Positions 45,645 to 55,080 of a stretch of DNA of 64,000 nt are shown in pieces (the first letter of the stretch is position 1; every line of letters starts with the position of its first letter). Under the pieces are notes generated by a model that saw only the letters and a list, made by a program, of their open reading frames with translations, made no database searches and was not told the origin of the DNA. The DNA lies in NCBI GenBank assembly GCA_902492205.1, contig CABUKU010000008.1:62001-126000 (forward strand), written 5' to 3'. The DNA comes from an uncultured Bacteroides sp. (GTDB lineage Bacteria > Bacteroidota > Bacteroidia > Bacteroidales > Bacteroidaceae). The translations under genes and the position numbers were made by a program.

Positions 45645-47360
45645 TTATTTGGTTAATAAATAATCAAGTTCCATACTATATATATCATATACGGAATCTA
45701 CACGCAACTCTATCTCTTTAAAGACAATACGCCCGAAATCGGCATCATAGAAAAGACTGTCGGTATATATATCGGTACTTTGCCTGTCTTTCAACACTTT
45801 GTCATCCAAAACCTGTTTCAGATAATCATTCATATCCAAGCTAAGAATTGTTTCGAGTTCCTTGTTTTTTATCTCCAAGACAGGCGACATGAACGAATAA
45901 CTGTAATAAAACACATCCAGATTATTCTTATCATAATTATTCACAAAAGGATAGACATACTTAAATCCGCTTATGTTCTGCACTCCCGATTGCTTCATCT
46001 TTATCCAGAAAGTCGAGTTGCGGAGAGATGTATCACCACCCCACATCACATATTCAGACAGAGTAGCGGGAATGACATCACTTTTCATTTCATAAGCTTT
46101 GTCATATCCATAAGTTGCAAGCATCTGTTTGCTGTCGAGATTGTTACTGACATAATCAAAAGCCTCATAAAACTCCCTATACGCTTTCTTCCGAATGGTA
46201 TCATTATCGGCATGTATCTTTACCAACTTACCATCGGCCCCTGCTATGCCCAATTCTTTAATGAATTTATCCAGTCTTCTTTGCTGCGAATACAGCCCCA
46301 ATCGTTCTGCCGATATGGGAGGAACAAACGTTATCAATGAAAGAGACACAACAGTAAGAACAGACACATACGAATACTTCCCGGTATGTTTGTTCAGGAA
46401 AAGAAGGATGCAAAGTGTCATCAGCAAGCCACAGACAAGCAGATAAACACGGTCGTCCGTAAACCCATACTGCCTGATGCGATAAATCACACCGATCCAG
46501 AAGATAATAAGAGGCGGGAAAGAAATCCAACTGAAATAGTTATAAAACCAATCATATCTCCTTTTCTCCAAAAGTTGGTGGCAAGCCTGCCCCACAATGG
46601 CACTAATGATAAAAGCAAAGACCATATAGGCAATGTTGCCTTTAGGCAGTTCCCACAAAATGGCTATCTTGGCAAAATAGACATACAGTATGCAAGTGTA
46701 AATAATAACTGCCGGAGAAAGTATGTAGCTTATGAATATGTTGAACACAGGTCCCCCTTCTACCCTGCTTTCTGTTTCTATCTTGTAACCGTTGAATGCC
46801 AAAAAGAAGATTGGCTGAATAACGAAACAAGTAAGTAAAAACATGTTCTGGTTAAAGTTGGAATACAACATTCCATCCAAATTAAAGATATAAGCAATGG
46901 AAGCATGAATGGCTATGACCGCCAGAAACAATGTCCCACTGATAAAAGCAGCCGAACTGAAATCGACAACAACCTTTACCGCATTCCAAGTGAAACGGAT
47001 ATTATTCTTGTGCCAACCATAGGAAACAAGCGCAACAATAGCAATCAGCCATGAAAACCAATAGCCCGAAGAACGGATAAAATCATATATGGGTATGAAT
47101 AAAAACGGGATGAAAAGCAGACCGGACAGGTAATAAAGAAACCTCAAACCGCCTTTAAAAAGATTGTTGCACACAAAGGTGACTACAAAAAAGACAGGGA
47201 ACAGGAATAAGATATTGCTTATCCCGCTCTCGGAAGAAAAGCCGTTTCCTCGTGCAATAAGCCAGAATACGAAAAAGACACATCCCAAAAGAATCTCCAT
47301 TGGAGAACGCTTTAACGCGCTCTCCACCTTTTCTATGATAAACATTATCTTCTTCAGCAT
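45645..47360 (-). CDS. DUF4153 family membrane protein
   Basis: This 571-residue protein has about twelve hydrophobic helices in its first 370 residues and a soluble C-terminal part (about 380-571). The region matches DUF4153 proteins, which are polytopic proteins of unknown function in Bacteroidetes. The C-terminal domain is probably periplasmic and contains no recognised motif. It follows the TPR/protease-like gene after 21 bases, so the two may be co-transcribed. No function can be assigned. Confidence 0.78.
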   Translation of the reverse strand: MLKKIMFIIEKVESALKRSPMEILLGCVFFVFWLIARGNGFSSESGISNILFLFPVFFVVTFVCNNLFKGGLRFLYYLSGLLFIPFLFIPIYDFIRSSGYWFSWLIAIVALVSYGWHKNNIRFTWNAVKVVVDFSSAAFISGTLFLAVIAIHASIAYIFNLDGMLYSNFNQNMFLLTCFVIQPIFFLAFNGYKIETESRVEGGPVFNIFISYILSPAVIIYTCILYVYFAKIAILWELPKGNIAYMVFAFIISAIVGQACHQLLEKRRYDWFYNYFSWISFPPLIIFWIGVIYRIRQYGFTDDRVYLLVCGLLMTLCILLFLNKHTGKYSYVSVLTVVSLSLITFVPPISAERLGLYSQQRRLDKFIKELGIAGADGKLVKIHADNDTIRKKAYREFYEAFDYVSNNLDSKQMLATYGYDKAYEMKSDVIPATLSEYVMWGGDTSLRNSTFWIKMKQSGVQNISGFKYVYPFVNNYDKNNLDVFYYSYSFMSPVLEIKNKELETILSLDMNDYLKQVLDDKVLKDRQSTDIYTDSLFYDADFGRIVFKEIELRVDSVYDIYSMELDYLLTK

Positions 47361-47381
47361 TTCCGGTTACTTTAAGTTTCT

Positions 47382-49076
47382 TTATTTACAATTCTTCTCT
47401 ATCAAAGTATTCACAGCTTCATCACCAAGTTCTTTTGCTTTGGCAAAGTTTTCACATGCCTCGGTTTTCTTGCCTTGTTGCAACTGACAGAAACCTATCA
47501 AACGGTAGCAAGCTGCAAACTTAGGATCAATAACCAATGCTGCCTGCAATGCTTTGATAGCTTCATCATAGCGGGCAACACGCAGATTGACCGCTCCTTG
47601 CTCTGCCAGATAGGTAGCATCGTTCGGATTCATTTCCACTGCCTTGTCAATATCATCGAGAGCACCTTTGAAATTCTTGGCTTTATAGTGAGCCTGTTCA
47701 CGCAAGTAATAGAACAAATCGTTCACTTTTCCATTAACAGCATAGTAGTAAGTATCATAGTCCTGTGCTGCCTGACGGTATAATTCTTTATTCATCTTGG
47801 CTTGAGCACGTTCAAGAACATATGCGGCAGCTTCTTCGGGTATCGGAGCTGTATATTTGGCAACCGCACTATCGAGCAATGCAATCACTTCGCCCCAATC
47901 GGCATTCATCAGTTCCTTAGTCTTTGCCGCACTATAAAAAGTAGCAGCCGAAGCCAATGCCGACTTATTTACTTTATCATAAGCCTCGTATGCTTTCGGA
48001 TAGTTCTGCATTGCAAAATAAATATCGCCTTCCTGCTGAATATAAAGTGGAAGCGGATCTATCGAAATAGCTTGCTGAATCTGTTGCAAAGCCTTCTCAT
48101 ATCCCCAATCCTTATACTTGAACTCCGGTTGCATGATCTGGTTTGCATAAACCAGTTTTGCCGTATTGAAGTGAATGTCGTCTTTCTTTTGTGAGAGTTT
48201 CATAGCTTGTGCAAGGTCGGACTCTGCAAGTGCAAAGTGTTGTGCATCACGGAAGTTATATACATAATGGGTAGCACGGCGAAGATAGCCTTCCGAACTG
48301 TTGGGGAATTGAGAGATAAACTCATTAATCAGCGCCAGATAGTCCTCAGGGCTTTTTGTAGCATTCATCATCAGATAAACCAACGCCTGCTCTTCTGTCT
48401 CGGGAAGTGCCTTTTTAATTCCGATACTTTCCAAAGCACTGTCATGGATAGAGATTGCATTCAATGCCAGAGCCATTGCAAAGTTTGCCCCTACAGCATA
48501 GCACTGTTTGCCATCACCGGCAGCATCTTTCTGAGCCACACCGAATACTTGTCCTTCAGCATTGGTAACAGGGCAACTCACCATCTTATCGGTCAGTGCC
48601 ATGGACAATGTGTAGTAGTGATGTCCACCGGGAAGCGGAGACACGACAGTTACCTTACCTTCCGTGCACGAACGGTCTTTCTGGGTGGAATAAGGCAGCA
48701 AGTAAGCCACTGCATCTTTTACAGGTGGAACGGGTGCTACCTGCAAAGCAGGAACCTTTTTATCTGTTGCCACGCGGAATTTAATTACATCATACAAGTC
48801 ATTTACTCCGATAATAGCCTCAACCGGCATCTGCTTTCCTTCAAAGTTCACAATGGCAGCACGCTGCGCCCCTTTAAACAATGTATAATCGGAAAGTGCC
48901 ACTCCATCTTCGGACACGAAGAAGCCGTTTCCGGTGTTCAACAGCTTATTATCTTTGTCATATGTTACAATAGAGAATACTGCTCTTTTGGCTTTCTCAA
49001 CCCATTTCGGAGTTTCCTTCTGTGCCACTGCCCACTGAGACAGGAAGCAAAGAGTGATTAAAAGTATTTTTCTCAT
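47382..49076 (-). CDS. Secreted trypsin-like domain (degenerate) with TPR repeats
   Basis: This 564-residue exported protein has a signal peptide ending WAVAQ. Residues about 25-220 have the outline of a DegP-like trypsin fold (TGNGFFVSEDG, YDVIKFRV, LTDKMVSCPV), but the catalytic His motif is replaced (VALSDYTLFKG) and the GNSGG serine motif reads SCPVTNAEG. Residues about 270-560 hold TPR repeats (YDEAIKALQAALVIDPKFAACYR). It is probably an inactive protease scaffold in the cell envelope. Position after rlmB suggests a shared unit. The loss of the catalytic residues is read by eye. Confidence 0.75.
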   Translation of the reverse strand: MRKILLITLCFLSQWAVAQKETPKWVEKAKRAVFSIVTYDKDNKLLNTGNGFFVSEDGVALSDYTLFKGAQRAAIVNFEGKQMPVEAIIGVNDLYDVIKFRVATDKKVPALQVAPVPPVKDAVAYLLPYSTQKDRSCTEGKVTVVSPLPGGHHYYTLSMALTDKMVSCPVTNAEGQVFGVAQKDAAGDGKQCYAVGANFAMALALNAISIHDSALESIGIKKALPETEEQALVYLMMNATKSPEDYLALINEFISQFPNSSEGYLRRATHYVYNFRDAQHFALAESDLAQAMKLSQKKDDIHFNTAKLVYANQIMQPEFKYKDWGYEKALQQIQQAISIDPLPLYIQQEGDIYFAMQNYPKAYEAYDKVNKSALASAATFYSAAKTKELMNADWGEVIALLDSAVAKYTAPIPEEAAAYVLERAQAKMNKELYRQAAQDYDTYYYAVNGKVNDLFYYLREQAHYKAKNFKGALDDIDKAVEMNPNDATYLAEQGAVNLRVARYDEAIKALQAALVIDPKFAACYRLIGFCQLQQGKKTEACENFAKAKELGDEAVNTLIEKNCK

Positions 49077-49096
49077 GTTATTAGTTGGTATTTGTT

Positions 49097-49840
49097 TTAT
49101 TCGTTAAATCCGCGTTGTTTCACCGCTTCATAAATAAGAACCCCCGCAGCGACAGATACGTTCAATGAACCGATATTGCCAAACAATGGTATCTTCACCC
49201 ATTCATCGCACAGGGCAAGATGTTCATAAGGCACACCGGTATCCTCCGCTCCCATAATGATGCAAAGGGGATCTTTATAATTTGCTTTTGTATAGTCATA
49301 ATCACCTTTCTCGGTTGCCGCAACTACTTTGAAACCACTGTCTTTCAAGAACTTTATGGTAGCAGTGAGGCTTTGCTCACGACACACCGGCAATGTGTGA
49401 AGTGCTCCCGCAGATGTCTTCATCGCATCGGCATTAACACTTACGCTGTTCTTTGCCGGAATGATAACAGCATCCACCCCTGCACAGTCGCAAGTGCGGG
49501 CAATAGCTCCGAAATTACGGACATCGGTGATACCATCGAGCATCACAAAGAAAGGAGTTTTGCCTTGCTCGAACAAGAAAGGGACAATATCTTCCGTTTT
49601 CTGGTAAGTAACGGCAGAGATAAAAGCCACTACCCCTTGATGGTTCTTATTGGTTATCTTATTGATTCTTTCCACCGGCACGCGTTGCACAGGTATCAAC
49701 AATCCCTTCAAAGCGGCAAACAACTCTTTAGACAAGTCACTCTGAATATCTTTCTTCACAAGTATCTTGTCTATCTCTTTACCAGCCTGAATAGCTTCAA
49801 TCACAGCGCGCACGCCGAAAATCATTTCGTTCTTTTCCAT
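49097..49840 (-). CDS. rlmB: 23S rRNA 2'-O-methyltransferase RlmB (SpoU/TrmH family)
   Basis: This 247-residue enzyme has an N-terminal substrate-binding domain (MIFGVRAVIEAIQAG) and a C-terminal SPOUT knot with the three family motifs: NFGAIARTCDCAG, IMGAEDTGVP and IPLFGNIGSLNVSVAAGVLIYEA. It methylates G2251 (E. coli numbering) of 23S rRNA using S-adenosylmethionine. It starts 2 bases before the recN stop region and is in line with recN, coaBC, the exonuclease and dnaN. RlmB is favoured over TrmH by the N-terminal domain. Confidence 0.93.
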   Translation of the reverse strand: MEKNEMIFGVRAVIEAIQAGKEIDKILVKKDIQSDLSKELFAALKGLLIPVQRVPVERINKITNKNHQGVVAFISAVTYQKTEDIVPFLFEQGKTPFFVMLDGITDVRNFGAIARTCDCAGVDAVIIPAKNSVSVNADAMKTSAGALHTLPVCREQSLTATIKFLKDSGFKVVAATEKGDYDYTKANYKDPLCIIMGAEDTGVPYEHLALCDEWVKIPLFGNIGSLNVSVAAGVLIYEAVKQRGFNE

Positions 49841-49841
49841 C

Positions 49842-51497
49842 TTATTTTAATAATTCTTTCGCATTGTTCATCGCAGCTTCCGTCAACGTTGCCCCGCTCA
49901 GCATGTGGGCTATTTCCTCTACCCTTTCATCTTGCTGCAAACGGCGGATGTTACTGCTTGTACTTGTTTCGTTATCTTGCTTGTACACTTTATAATGTGC
50001 CGCCCCTTTAGCTGCAATCTGCGGCAAGTGTGTGATACTGATAACCTGCATCACCTGTCCCATCTCCTGCATAATAGATGCCATTTTATCGGCAATCTCA
50101 CCCGATACTCCGGTATCTATCTCATCGAATATAATAGTGGGCAACCGGGTTGCACCTGCTATCATAGCTTTAACCGAGAGCATCACGCGGGCAATTTCAC
50201 CTCCTGATGCAACAGATGATATGTTCTGCAACGTCCCGTTCTTATTTGCGGAGAATAGAAAGGCCACATTATCGGCTCCACCGGCTTCGGGCTCTTTCCG
50301 GGGAGTAATCTCCACCACAAAACGCACATTTGGCATTCCCAATGGCTGCAAACGGGCATGCATCTGTTTTTCTATATCTTTTCCGGCTGCCACGCGCTTC
50401 TTTGTCAACACGGCCGCCAGTTCTTTTACTTTCTTATATTGAGCTTCTTTCTTTGCTGTCAGTTCCGCAATACGGTCATCAAAAGAAGTAATGGCATTCA
50501 AACGGATTCTGTAATCTTCCGTCAGTGCAATCAATTCATCCAATGTCTGCACTCTGTGCTTTTGCTGCAAGGAATAAATGAGATTCAAGCGTTCATTTAT
50601 AAAGTCCAGCCTTGCAGGATTAAACTCGATACCGTCTTCTGCACCGCTTACTTCCTGTGTAATGTCTTTCAACTCTATATAGCTGCTTTCCAAACGCTCT
50701 GACAGCTCTGCCGCAGGTTGGTACACCCGTTGCAGGTTACGCAACGTATTAATGCTCTCTTTCATGGCAACCAGCAAACCGCCTTCATCGTTAACCAACG
50801 TCTGCCCTACTTTATATAAACCTTCTTTTATTTCCTCGGCATGGCTTAGGGTTTCGGCTTCCTGCTCCAGTTCCTCTTGTTCTCCTTCGGTGAGCTTTGC
50901 TTCATCCAGTTGTTCCAGTTGGAAACGGATATAGTCTTCATCGGCTTTGCTCTTTTCGGCTTGCCCGGTTAATTCGGCAAGCTCCTTCACATTTTCGCGA
51001 TAAACGGCAAAAGCCGATTTGTAAGCGGCAAGTTCAGCCTCATCGTGAGCCAGTGCATCAAGTACATTCAGTTGGAAATCCTCTTTGTTCAACAGCAGGT
51101 TTTGATGCTGCGAATGTACATCTATCAGTCGTTCGCCAAGCTCTTTCATCATGCCGAGCGAGGCGGGCGTGTCATTGATAAACGCCCGGCTCTTGCCCGA
51201 AGCCTGAAGCTCACGGCGCAAGATACATTCATTTTCGTCATACTCCAACTCATTCTCTTCGAAAAAGTCGTGCATCTTGTAATCCGAAATATCGAAATGT
51301 GCTTCGATTACGCATTTGGATGCTCCGTTCTTAATGGCTTTCACATCGGCACGCTGCCCCAACAGCAGCCCGATAGCCCCCAAGATAATGGACTTACCCG
51401 CTCCGGTTTCTCCCGTAATGACCGAAAAGCCTTTACCGAAGTTGATGTCGAGCGTGTCAATCAGCGCGTAATTCTGTATGTAGATACTTTGCAACAT
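49842..51497 (-). CDS. recN: DNA repair ATPase RecN
   Basis: This 551-residue SMC-like ATPase has Walker A GETGAGKSI near residue 33, a long coiled coil in the middle (about 160-360), and Walker B TIIFDEIDTGVSG with a signature SVASGGEIARVMLS near the C terminus. It acts in double-strand break repair. Its start overlaps the coaBC 3' end by 41 bases, so the pair is translationally linked. It belongs to the dnaN-dnaQ-coaBC-recN-rlmB set seen in Bacteroides genomes. Confidence 0.96.
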   Translation of the reverse strand: MLQSIYIQNYALIDTLDINFGKGFSVITGETGAGKSIILGAIGLLLGQRADVKAIKNGASKCVIEAHFDISDYKMHDFFEENELEYDENECILRRELQASGKSRAFINDTPASLGMMKELGERLIDVHSQHQNLLLNKEDFQLNVLDALAHDEAELAAYKSAFAVYRENVKELAELTGQAEKSKADEDYIRFQLEQLDEAKLTEGEQEELEQEAETLSHAEEIKEGLYKVGQTLVNDEGGLLVAMKESINTLRNLQRVYQPAAELSERLESSYIELKDITQEVSGAEDGIEFNPARLDFINERLNLIYSLQQKHRVQTLDELIALTEDYRIRLNAITSFDDRIAELTAKKEAQYKKVKELAAVLTKKRVAAGKDIEKQMHARLQPLGMPNVRFVVEITPRKEPEAGGADNVAFLFSANKNGTLQNISSVASGGEIARVMLSVKAMIAGATRLPTIIFDEIDTGVSGEIADKMASIMQEMGQVMQVISITHLPQIAAKGAAHYKVYKQDNETSTSSNIRRLQQDERVEEIAHMLSGATLTEAAMNNAKELLK

Positions 51498-52671
51498 AGT
51501 CTATAATATCCTTTGCTACCTGCGTTTTTGGTTTTAAGTCGTAATCGGTTTTCCCTTTCCTGTCAATGATACTTATCTTATTTGTATCGTGACGGAAACC
51601 GGCTCCTTTATCATTGAGTGAGTTAAGCACAATGAAATCGAGGTTCTTACGTTCCAGTTTCCCTTGTGCGTTTTGCTGTTCATTGTTGGTTTCGAGCGCG
51701 AAGCCTACCAAAAGCTGTCCTTCTTTCTTCACTTTACCCAAACAAGCCGCAATGTCCTGCGTAGGTTTCAGCGTGAGGTGCATATCGTCTCCCTCCCGTT
51801 TAATTTTCTTATCGGCTACTTGCGCAGGAGTGAAATCGGCAACGGCAGCACACAGTATCCCTGCATCTGAAATAGGGAATGCCTGCATTGCAGCTTCATA
51901 CATCTGCCCTGCGCTTTCCACATCAATGCGGTGAATATTCGGATGAATCGTTTTTAATTGAACAGGACCTGCAATGAGTGTAACCTCCGCCCCGCGTGAA
52001 GCACATTCCTCTGCCAGCGCAAACCCCATTTTACCCGAAGAATAGTTTCCGATGAAACGAACAGGATCAATCTTCTCGTAGGTAGGCCCTGCCGTTATCA
52101 CTACTTTTTTTTTTGCCAAGTCGCCTTGCTTGTCAAAAAACTCATCGAGTATGCGGACAATGTTTTCGGGTTCTTCCATACGTCCCTTTCCCACCAAGTG
52201 ACTTGCAAGCTCACCTTCTCCGGGTTCTATGATATGGTTTCCAAAAGAACGGAGGGTGTCGAGATTATGTTGAGTGGACGGATGTGCAAACATATCGAGA
52301 TCCATAGCCGGAGCTACGAATACAGGAGCTTTTGCCGAAAGGTAAGTAGTTATGAGCATGTTGTCCGCTATCCCGTTTACCATTTTCCCTATCGTGGAAG
52401 CAGTGGCAGGAGCTATGAGCATGGCATCCGCCCAAAGACCGAGGTCAACGTGGCTGTTCCATGTTCCGTCGCGTCCCGAAAAGAACTCACTGATAACGGG
52501 TTTGCTTGTAAGGGCAGACAAAGTGATGGGAGTAATAAATTCTTTTCCGGCAGGAGTAATTACCACCTGCACCTCCGCACCTTTCTTTATCAATCCTCTT
52601 ATAATGTAGCATGCTTTATAGGCTGCAATACTTCCTGTAATTCCTAAAACTATTTTCTTTCCTTTAAGCAT
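51457..52671 (-). CDS. coaBC: Phosphopantothenoylcysteine decarboxylase/phosphopantothenate-cysteine ligase
   Basis: This 404-residue bifunctional flavoprotein makes phosphopantetheine for coenzyme A. The N-terminal decarboxylase half has GITGSIAAYKACYIIRG, the flavin-binding NGIADNML and PAMDLDMF. The C-terminal ligase half starts KKVVITAGPTYEKIDP with GNYSSGKMG. The 3' end overlaps recN by 41 bases. Its start follows the exonuclease by 19 bases. Position and length are ordinary for the family (about 400 residues). Confidence 0.96.
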   Translation of the reverse strand: MLKGKKIVLGITGSIAAYKACYIIRGLIKKGAEVQVVITPAGKEFITPITLSALTSKPVISEFFSGRDGTWNSHVDLGLWADAMLIAPATASTIGKMVNGIADNMLITTYLSAKAPVFVAPAMDLDMFAHPSTQHNLDTLRSFGNHIIEPGEGELASHLVGKGRMEEPENIVRILDEFFDKQGDLAKKKVVITAGPTYEKIDPVRFIGNYSSGKMGFALAEECASRGAEVTLIAGPVQLKTIHPNIHRIDVESAGQMYEAAMQAFPISDAGILCAAVADFTPAQVADKKIKREGDDMHLTLKPTQDIAACLGKVKKEGQLLVGFALETNNEQQNAQGKLERKNLDFIVLNSLNDKGAGFRHDTNKISIIDRKGKTDYDLKPKTQVAKDIIDYVAKYLHTELRAD

Positions 52672-52690
52672 TTCGAAAGGGAATTAAATA

Positions 52691-53461
52691 CTACTTTCCT
52701 GTCAACTCTCTCAAACGTATCTTTGTCAATACATTCTTGGTATTGAGCGTAAAGTCGCCGTTCAGTATCCAACTGTAATAGCCGGGATCTTTCTTCAGAA
52801 CCTCAGTCACGGACTGACCTTTGTATTTCCCGAAGTTAAACACTTCCACCCCTTTATCATCGAAGACAATGCGACCTGCAAAGTCTGCATTCCGGTTAAA
52901 GCTGGAATACTCCGCAAGGAATGTCATGTCGTTCTTCAAATCGGCATAACGGTCGAGCTGTGCTTTCAGCACCTCATAAGTGGCACGGGTATCCGCCTCT
53001 GCCGTATGGGCGTCTTCAAGGTTCTTTTCGCAATAGAACTTATAAGCAGCAGACAAAGTGCGCTGTTCCATTTTATGAAATATAACCTGAACGTCGATAA
53101 ACTTACGCTTGCTCATGTCAATATCCACCTCTGCACGGAGAAACTCTTCGGCTAACACAGGGATGTCAAAACGGTTGGAATTGAATCCGGCAAGGTCGGC
53201 TCCCTCAATATCGCGGGCAATATCTTTTGCCACTTCCTTGAAAGTGGGGCAATCTACCACATCTTCGTCATAAATGCCATGAACTTTCGATGATTCTTCG
53301 GGAATATGCATTTCAGGGTTGATACGCATGGTTTTGGCTTCCTCATTCCCATTAGGATATACTTTGAGATAACAAATCTCTACGATTCTGTCAGAGTTGA
53401 TATTTGTTCCGGTGGTTTCCAAATCGAAAAACACCAACGGGTTCTTCAGGTTTAATTTCAT
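52691..53461 (-). CDS. DnaQ-like 3'-5' exonuclease
   Basis: This 256-residue protein has the DEDD exonuclease block: FFDLETTGT near residue 15, FNSNRFDIPVL and HTAEADTRATYEVL. It is followed by a C-terminal domain (VFNFGKYKGQSVTEVLKKDP, about 200-245) found in Bacteroidetes DnaQ-like proteins. It probably acts as a proofreading or repair exonuclease. ATG 53461 (MKLNLKNP) was chosen; 15 codons upstream are read from a palindromic repeat. It lies 57 bases after the dnaN stop. Confidence 0.88.
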   Translation of the reverse strand: MKLNLKNPLVFFDLETTGTNINSDRIVEICYLKVYPNGNEEAKTMRINPEMHIPEESSKVHGIYDEDVVDCPTFKEVAKDIARDIEGADLAGFNSNRFDIPVLAEEFLRAEVDIDMSKRKFIDVQVIFHKMEQRTLSAAYKFYCEKNLEDAHTAEADTRATYEVLKAQLDRYADLKNDMTFLAEYSSFNRNADFAGRIVFDDKGVEVFNFGKYKGQSVTEVLKKDPGYYSWILNGDFTLNTKNVLTKIRLRELTGK

Positions 53462-53480
53462 TCTTATTAAGTTGAGAATT

Positions 53481-53504
53481 GAGAGTTGAGAATTCTCAAC
53501 TCTC
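53481..53504. repeat. 24-bp perfect palindrome between dnaN and the exonuclease gene
   Basis: GAGAGTTGAG, AATT, CTCAACTCTC is a perfect palindrome, with a partial extra GTTGAGAATT copy at 53471. It lies between the dnaN stop (53519) and the exonuclease ATG. It is likely a regulatory or processing hairpin or a common repeat. Confidence 0.7.
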
Positions 53505-53518
53505 AACTTTCCATTAAA

Positions 53519-54643
53519 TTAATCGTTAAGCATCATCGGCATTAACAGCATCAACAGATCATCGTTTTCTTCCTGCTCCAGCGGAATGATAACTCCCGCA
53601 CGTGACGGATCTGCCAATTCTATTATTACTTCTGTTGCCGAAATATTATTCAGAATATCTATCAGGAAAGTAGACTTGAAACCGATACTCATTGCTGCTC
53701 CTGCATACTGGCAAGTAAGAGATTCTTCAGCCGATGTAGAGAAGTCTATATCCTGAGCCGAGATTATTATCTGGTTTTCCTGCATACGCAATTTAATCAA
53801 ACTGCTTGCCTGTGACGAGAATACAGACACGCGACGCAATGCGCCAAGCAACTGTAAGCGGTCGATAGTCACTTTATGAGGGTTATTTTGAGGAATCACC
53901 GAATTGTAGTTAGGGTAACGTCCTTCAATCAAGCGGCAAACCATACGGTATTTTTCCAGCGTAAACACAGCGTTACGGTCGTCAAACTCAATCACAACCG
54001 TGCCTTGTTCTTTCGGAAGCAGGTTCTTCAACAACGTTGAAGGTTTCTTTGGCAGGATAAATGCAGCTCTTTCAGTTCCGTGGGCAGCAGTTGTTTTATC
54101 GCGAACCAGCTTGTGACCATCGGAAGCAACCATTGTAATATCCTCGGCAGTAATATCGAAATAGATACCGTTCATCACGGGGCGAAGTTCATCATCGGCA
54201 GTAGCAAACAATGCACGGTTAATGCCATTCAGCAAAATGCCGGCTTCCATTTCCACGCGCACGGCACTCTCTCCCAATGCCGGTGACTGAGGGAATTCAT
54301 CTGCATTCTGCGCTACCAAGCTGTATTGTCCGTTCTGGTATCTCACCACGATAGCCAAAGACTCCAAATCAATTTCAAAAGTCAAAGGTTGTTCGGGGAT
54401 TTCCTTCAAAGCATCCAGAATAGTCTTCGATGAAATGGCGAATCTGCCGTTTGCATCACTTTCGTTAACTTCAAGAGATGTAACCATTGTCGTTTCATTA
54501 TCCGAAGCTGTAACAGACAGCGTATTGTCTTCCAACTGGAAAAGGAAACAATCGAGAATAGGCAATGCATTCTTCGAATTAATAACACGGCTTATTGCCT
54601 GTAAGTGGCTAAAGAGCGCAGTACTTGAAACGATAAACTTCAT
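53519..54643 (-). CDS. dnaN: DNA polymerase III beta subunit (sliding clamp)
   Basis: This 374-residue ring subunit tethers the replicative polymerase to DNA. It starts MKFIVSSTALFSHLQAISRVI and has the three clamp domains, with LPILDCFLFQLED, the ATDDELRPVMNGIYFD and RLIEGRYPNY blocks and the C-terminal LMPMML peptide. A TAACTTTG box at 54683-54690 is 40 bases upstream. It is the first gene of a repair and CoA cluster. dnaA is not in the window, so this need not be the origin. Confidence 0.97.
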   Translation of the reverse strand: MKFIVSSTALFSHLQAISRVINSKNALPILDCFLFQLEDNTLSVTASDNETTMVTSLEVNESDANGRFAISSKTILDALKEIPEQPLTFEIDLESLAIVVRYQNGQYSLVAQNADEFPQSPALGESAVRVEMEAGILLNGINRALFATADDELRPVMNGIYFDITAEDITMVASDGHKLVRDKTTAAHGTERAAFILPKKPSTLLKNLLPKEQGTVVIEFDDRNAVFTLEKYRMVCRLIEGRYPNYNSVIPQNNPHKVTIDRLQLLGALRRVSVFSSQASSLIKLRMQENQIIISAQDIDFSTSAEESLTCQYAGAAMSIGFKSTFLIDILNNISATEVIIELADPSRAGVIIPLEQEENDDLLMLLMPMMLND

Positions 54644-54739
54644 ATCTGTATTTTTATTTTAAGATTTCAATATTATGAAGCACAAAGTTACGAAAAAAGA
54701 TTTGTACGGCACAACTATCACCCCACTTTTTCCAAGAAA

Positions 54740-54799
54740 AAACGTCCTTACGTTTCGGTCAAAACGTAGGCACGTTTCGAGGAAAACGTATGGACGTTT
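54740..54799. repeat. 22-bp phased dyad array C (three units)
   Basis: Arms AAACGT start at 54740, 54762 and 54784, exactly 22 apart; all three return arms are ACGTTT. Loops are CCTT, AGGC and ATGG; linkers are CGGTCA, CGAGGA and a partial one. The first 30 bases nearly equal those of array A at 8501. It is the only clear array lying between divergent genes. Confidence 0.87.
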
Positions 54800-54963
54800 T
54801 AGCAGCAGCTTTCTTTTATTTATTTTCTATTATTACTTTACTTACTTTACTCTCCTCTCCTTTACTGCTATAGCGTTGCTACACGCTCAGCGTACGTAAG
54901 ATAGAATAATAAAACACTGACAAACAGCACAATAGATACTATTTCGCAAATGAATAAATTAAT

Positions 54964-55080
54964 CGTTTTCTTTCAAAACTGCTCTACTTTTCATCCAAAA
55001 GTATCTAATTTTCCGCTAAAACCTATCAGCTTTTCACCCAAAGCAGGTCAATCTATCATCGAAAAGCAATCAAGTTTGCA
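54964..55080. repeat. Weaker 21-23-bp phased dyad repeat F
   Basis: Dyads of TTTT and AAAA recur with centres at about 54971, 54993, 55014 and 55035 (spacing 22, 21 and about 22): GTTTT/AAAAC, ACTTTT/AAAAGT, TTTT/AAAA, GCTTT/AAAGC. The architecture is like the other arrays but arms are AT-rich and spacing drifts, so it may be a decayed array. Confidence 0.45.

Noticed and set aside
48207..49061. Long plus-strand frame (284 codons) opposite the TPR/protease-like gene
   Set aside because: It is the mirror of a well-supported gene, is rich in Cys, His and aromatic residues, and has no recognisable motif.
49220..50011. Long plus-strand frame opposite rlmB and recN
   Set aside because: The minus-strand genes carry clear family motifs across the whole stretch; the plus frame does not.
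54675..54899. 74-residue plus-strand frame in the dnaN gap
   Set aside because: It crosses array C, is dominated by Phe/Tyr/Leu, and lies over the dnaN promoter on the other strand.
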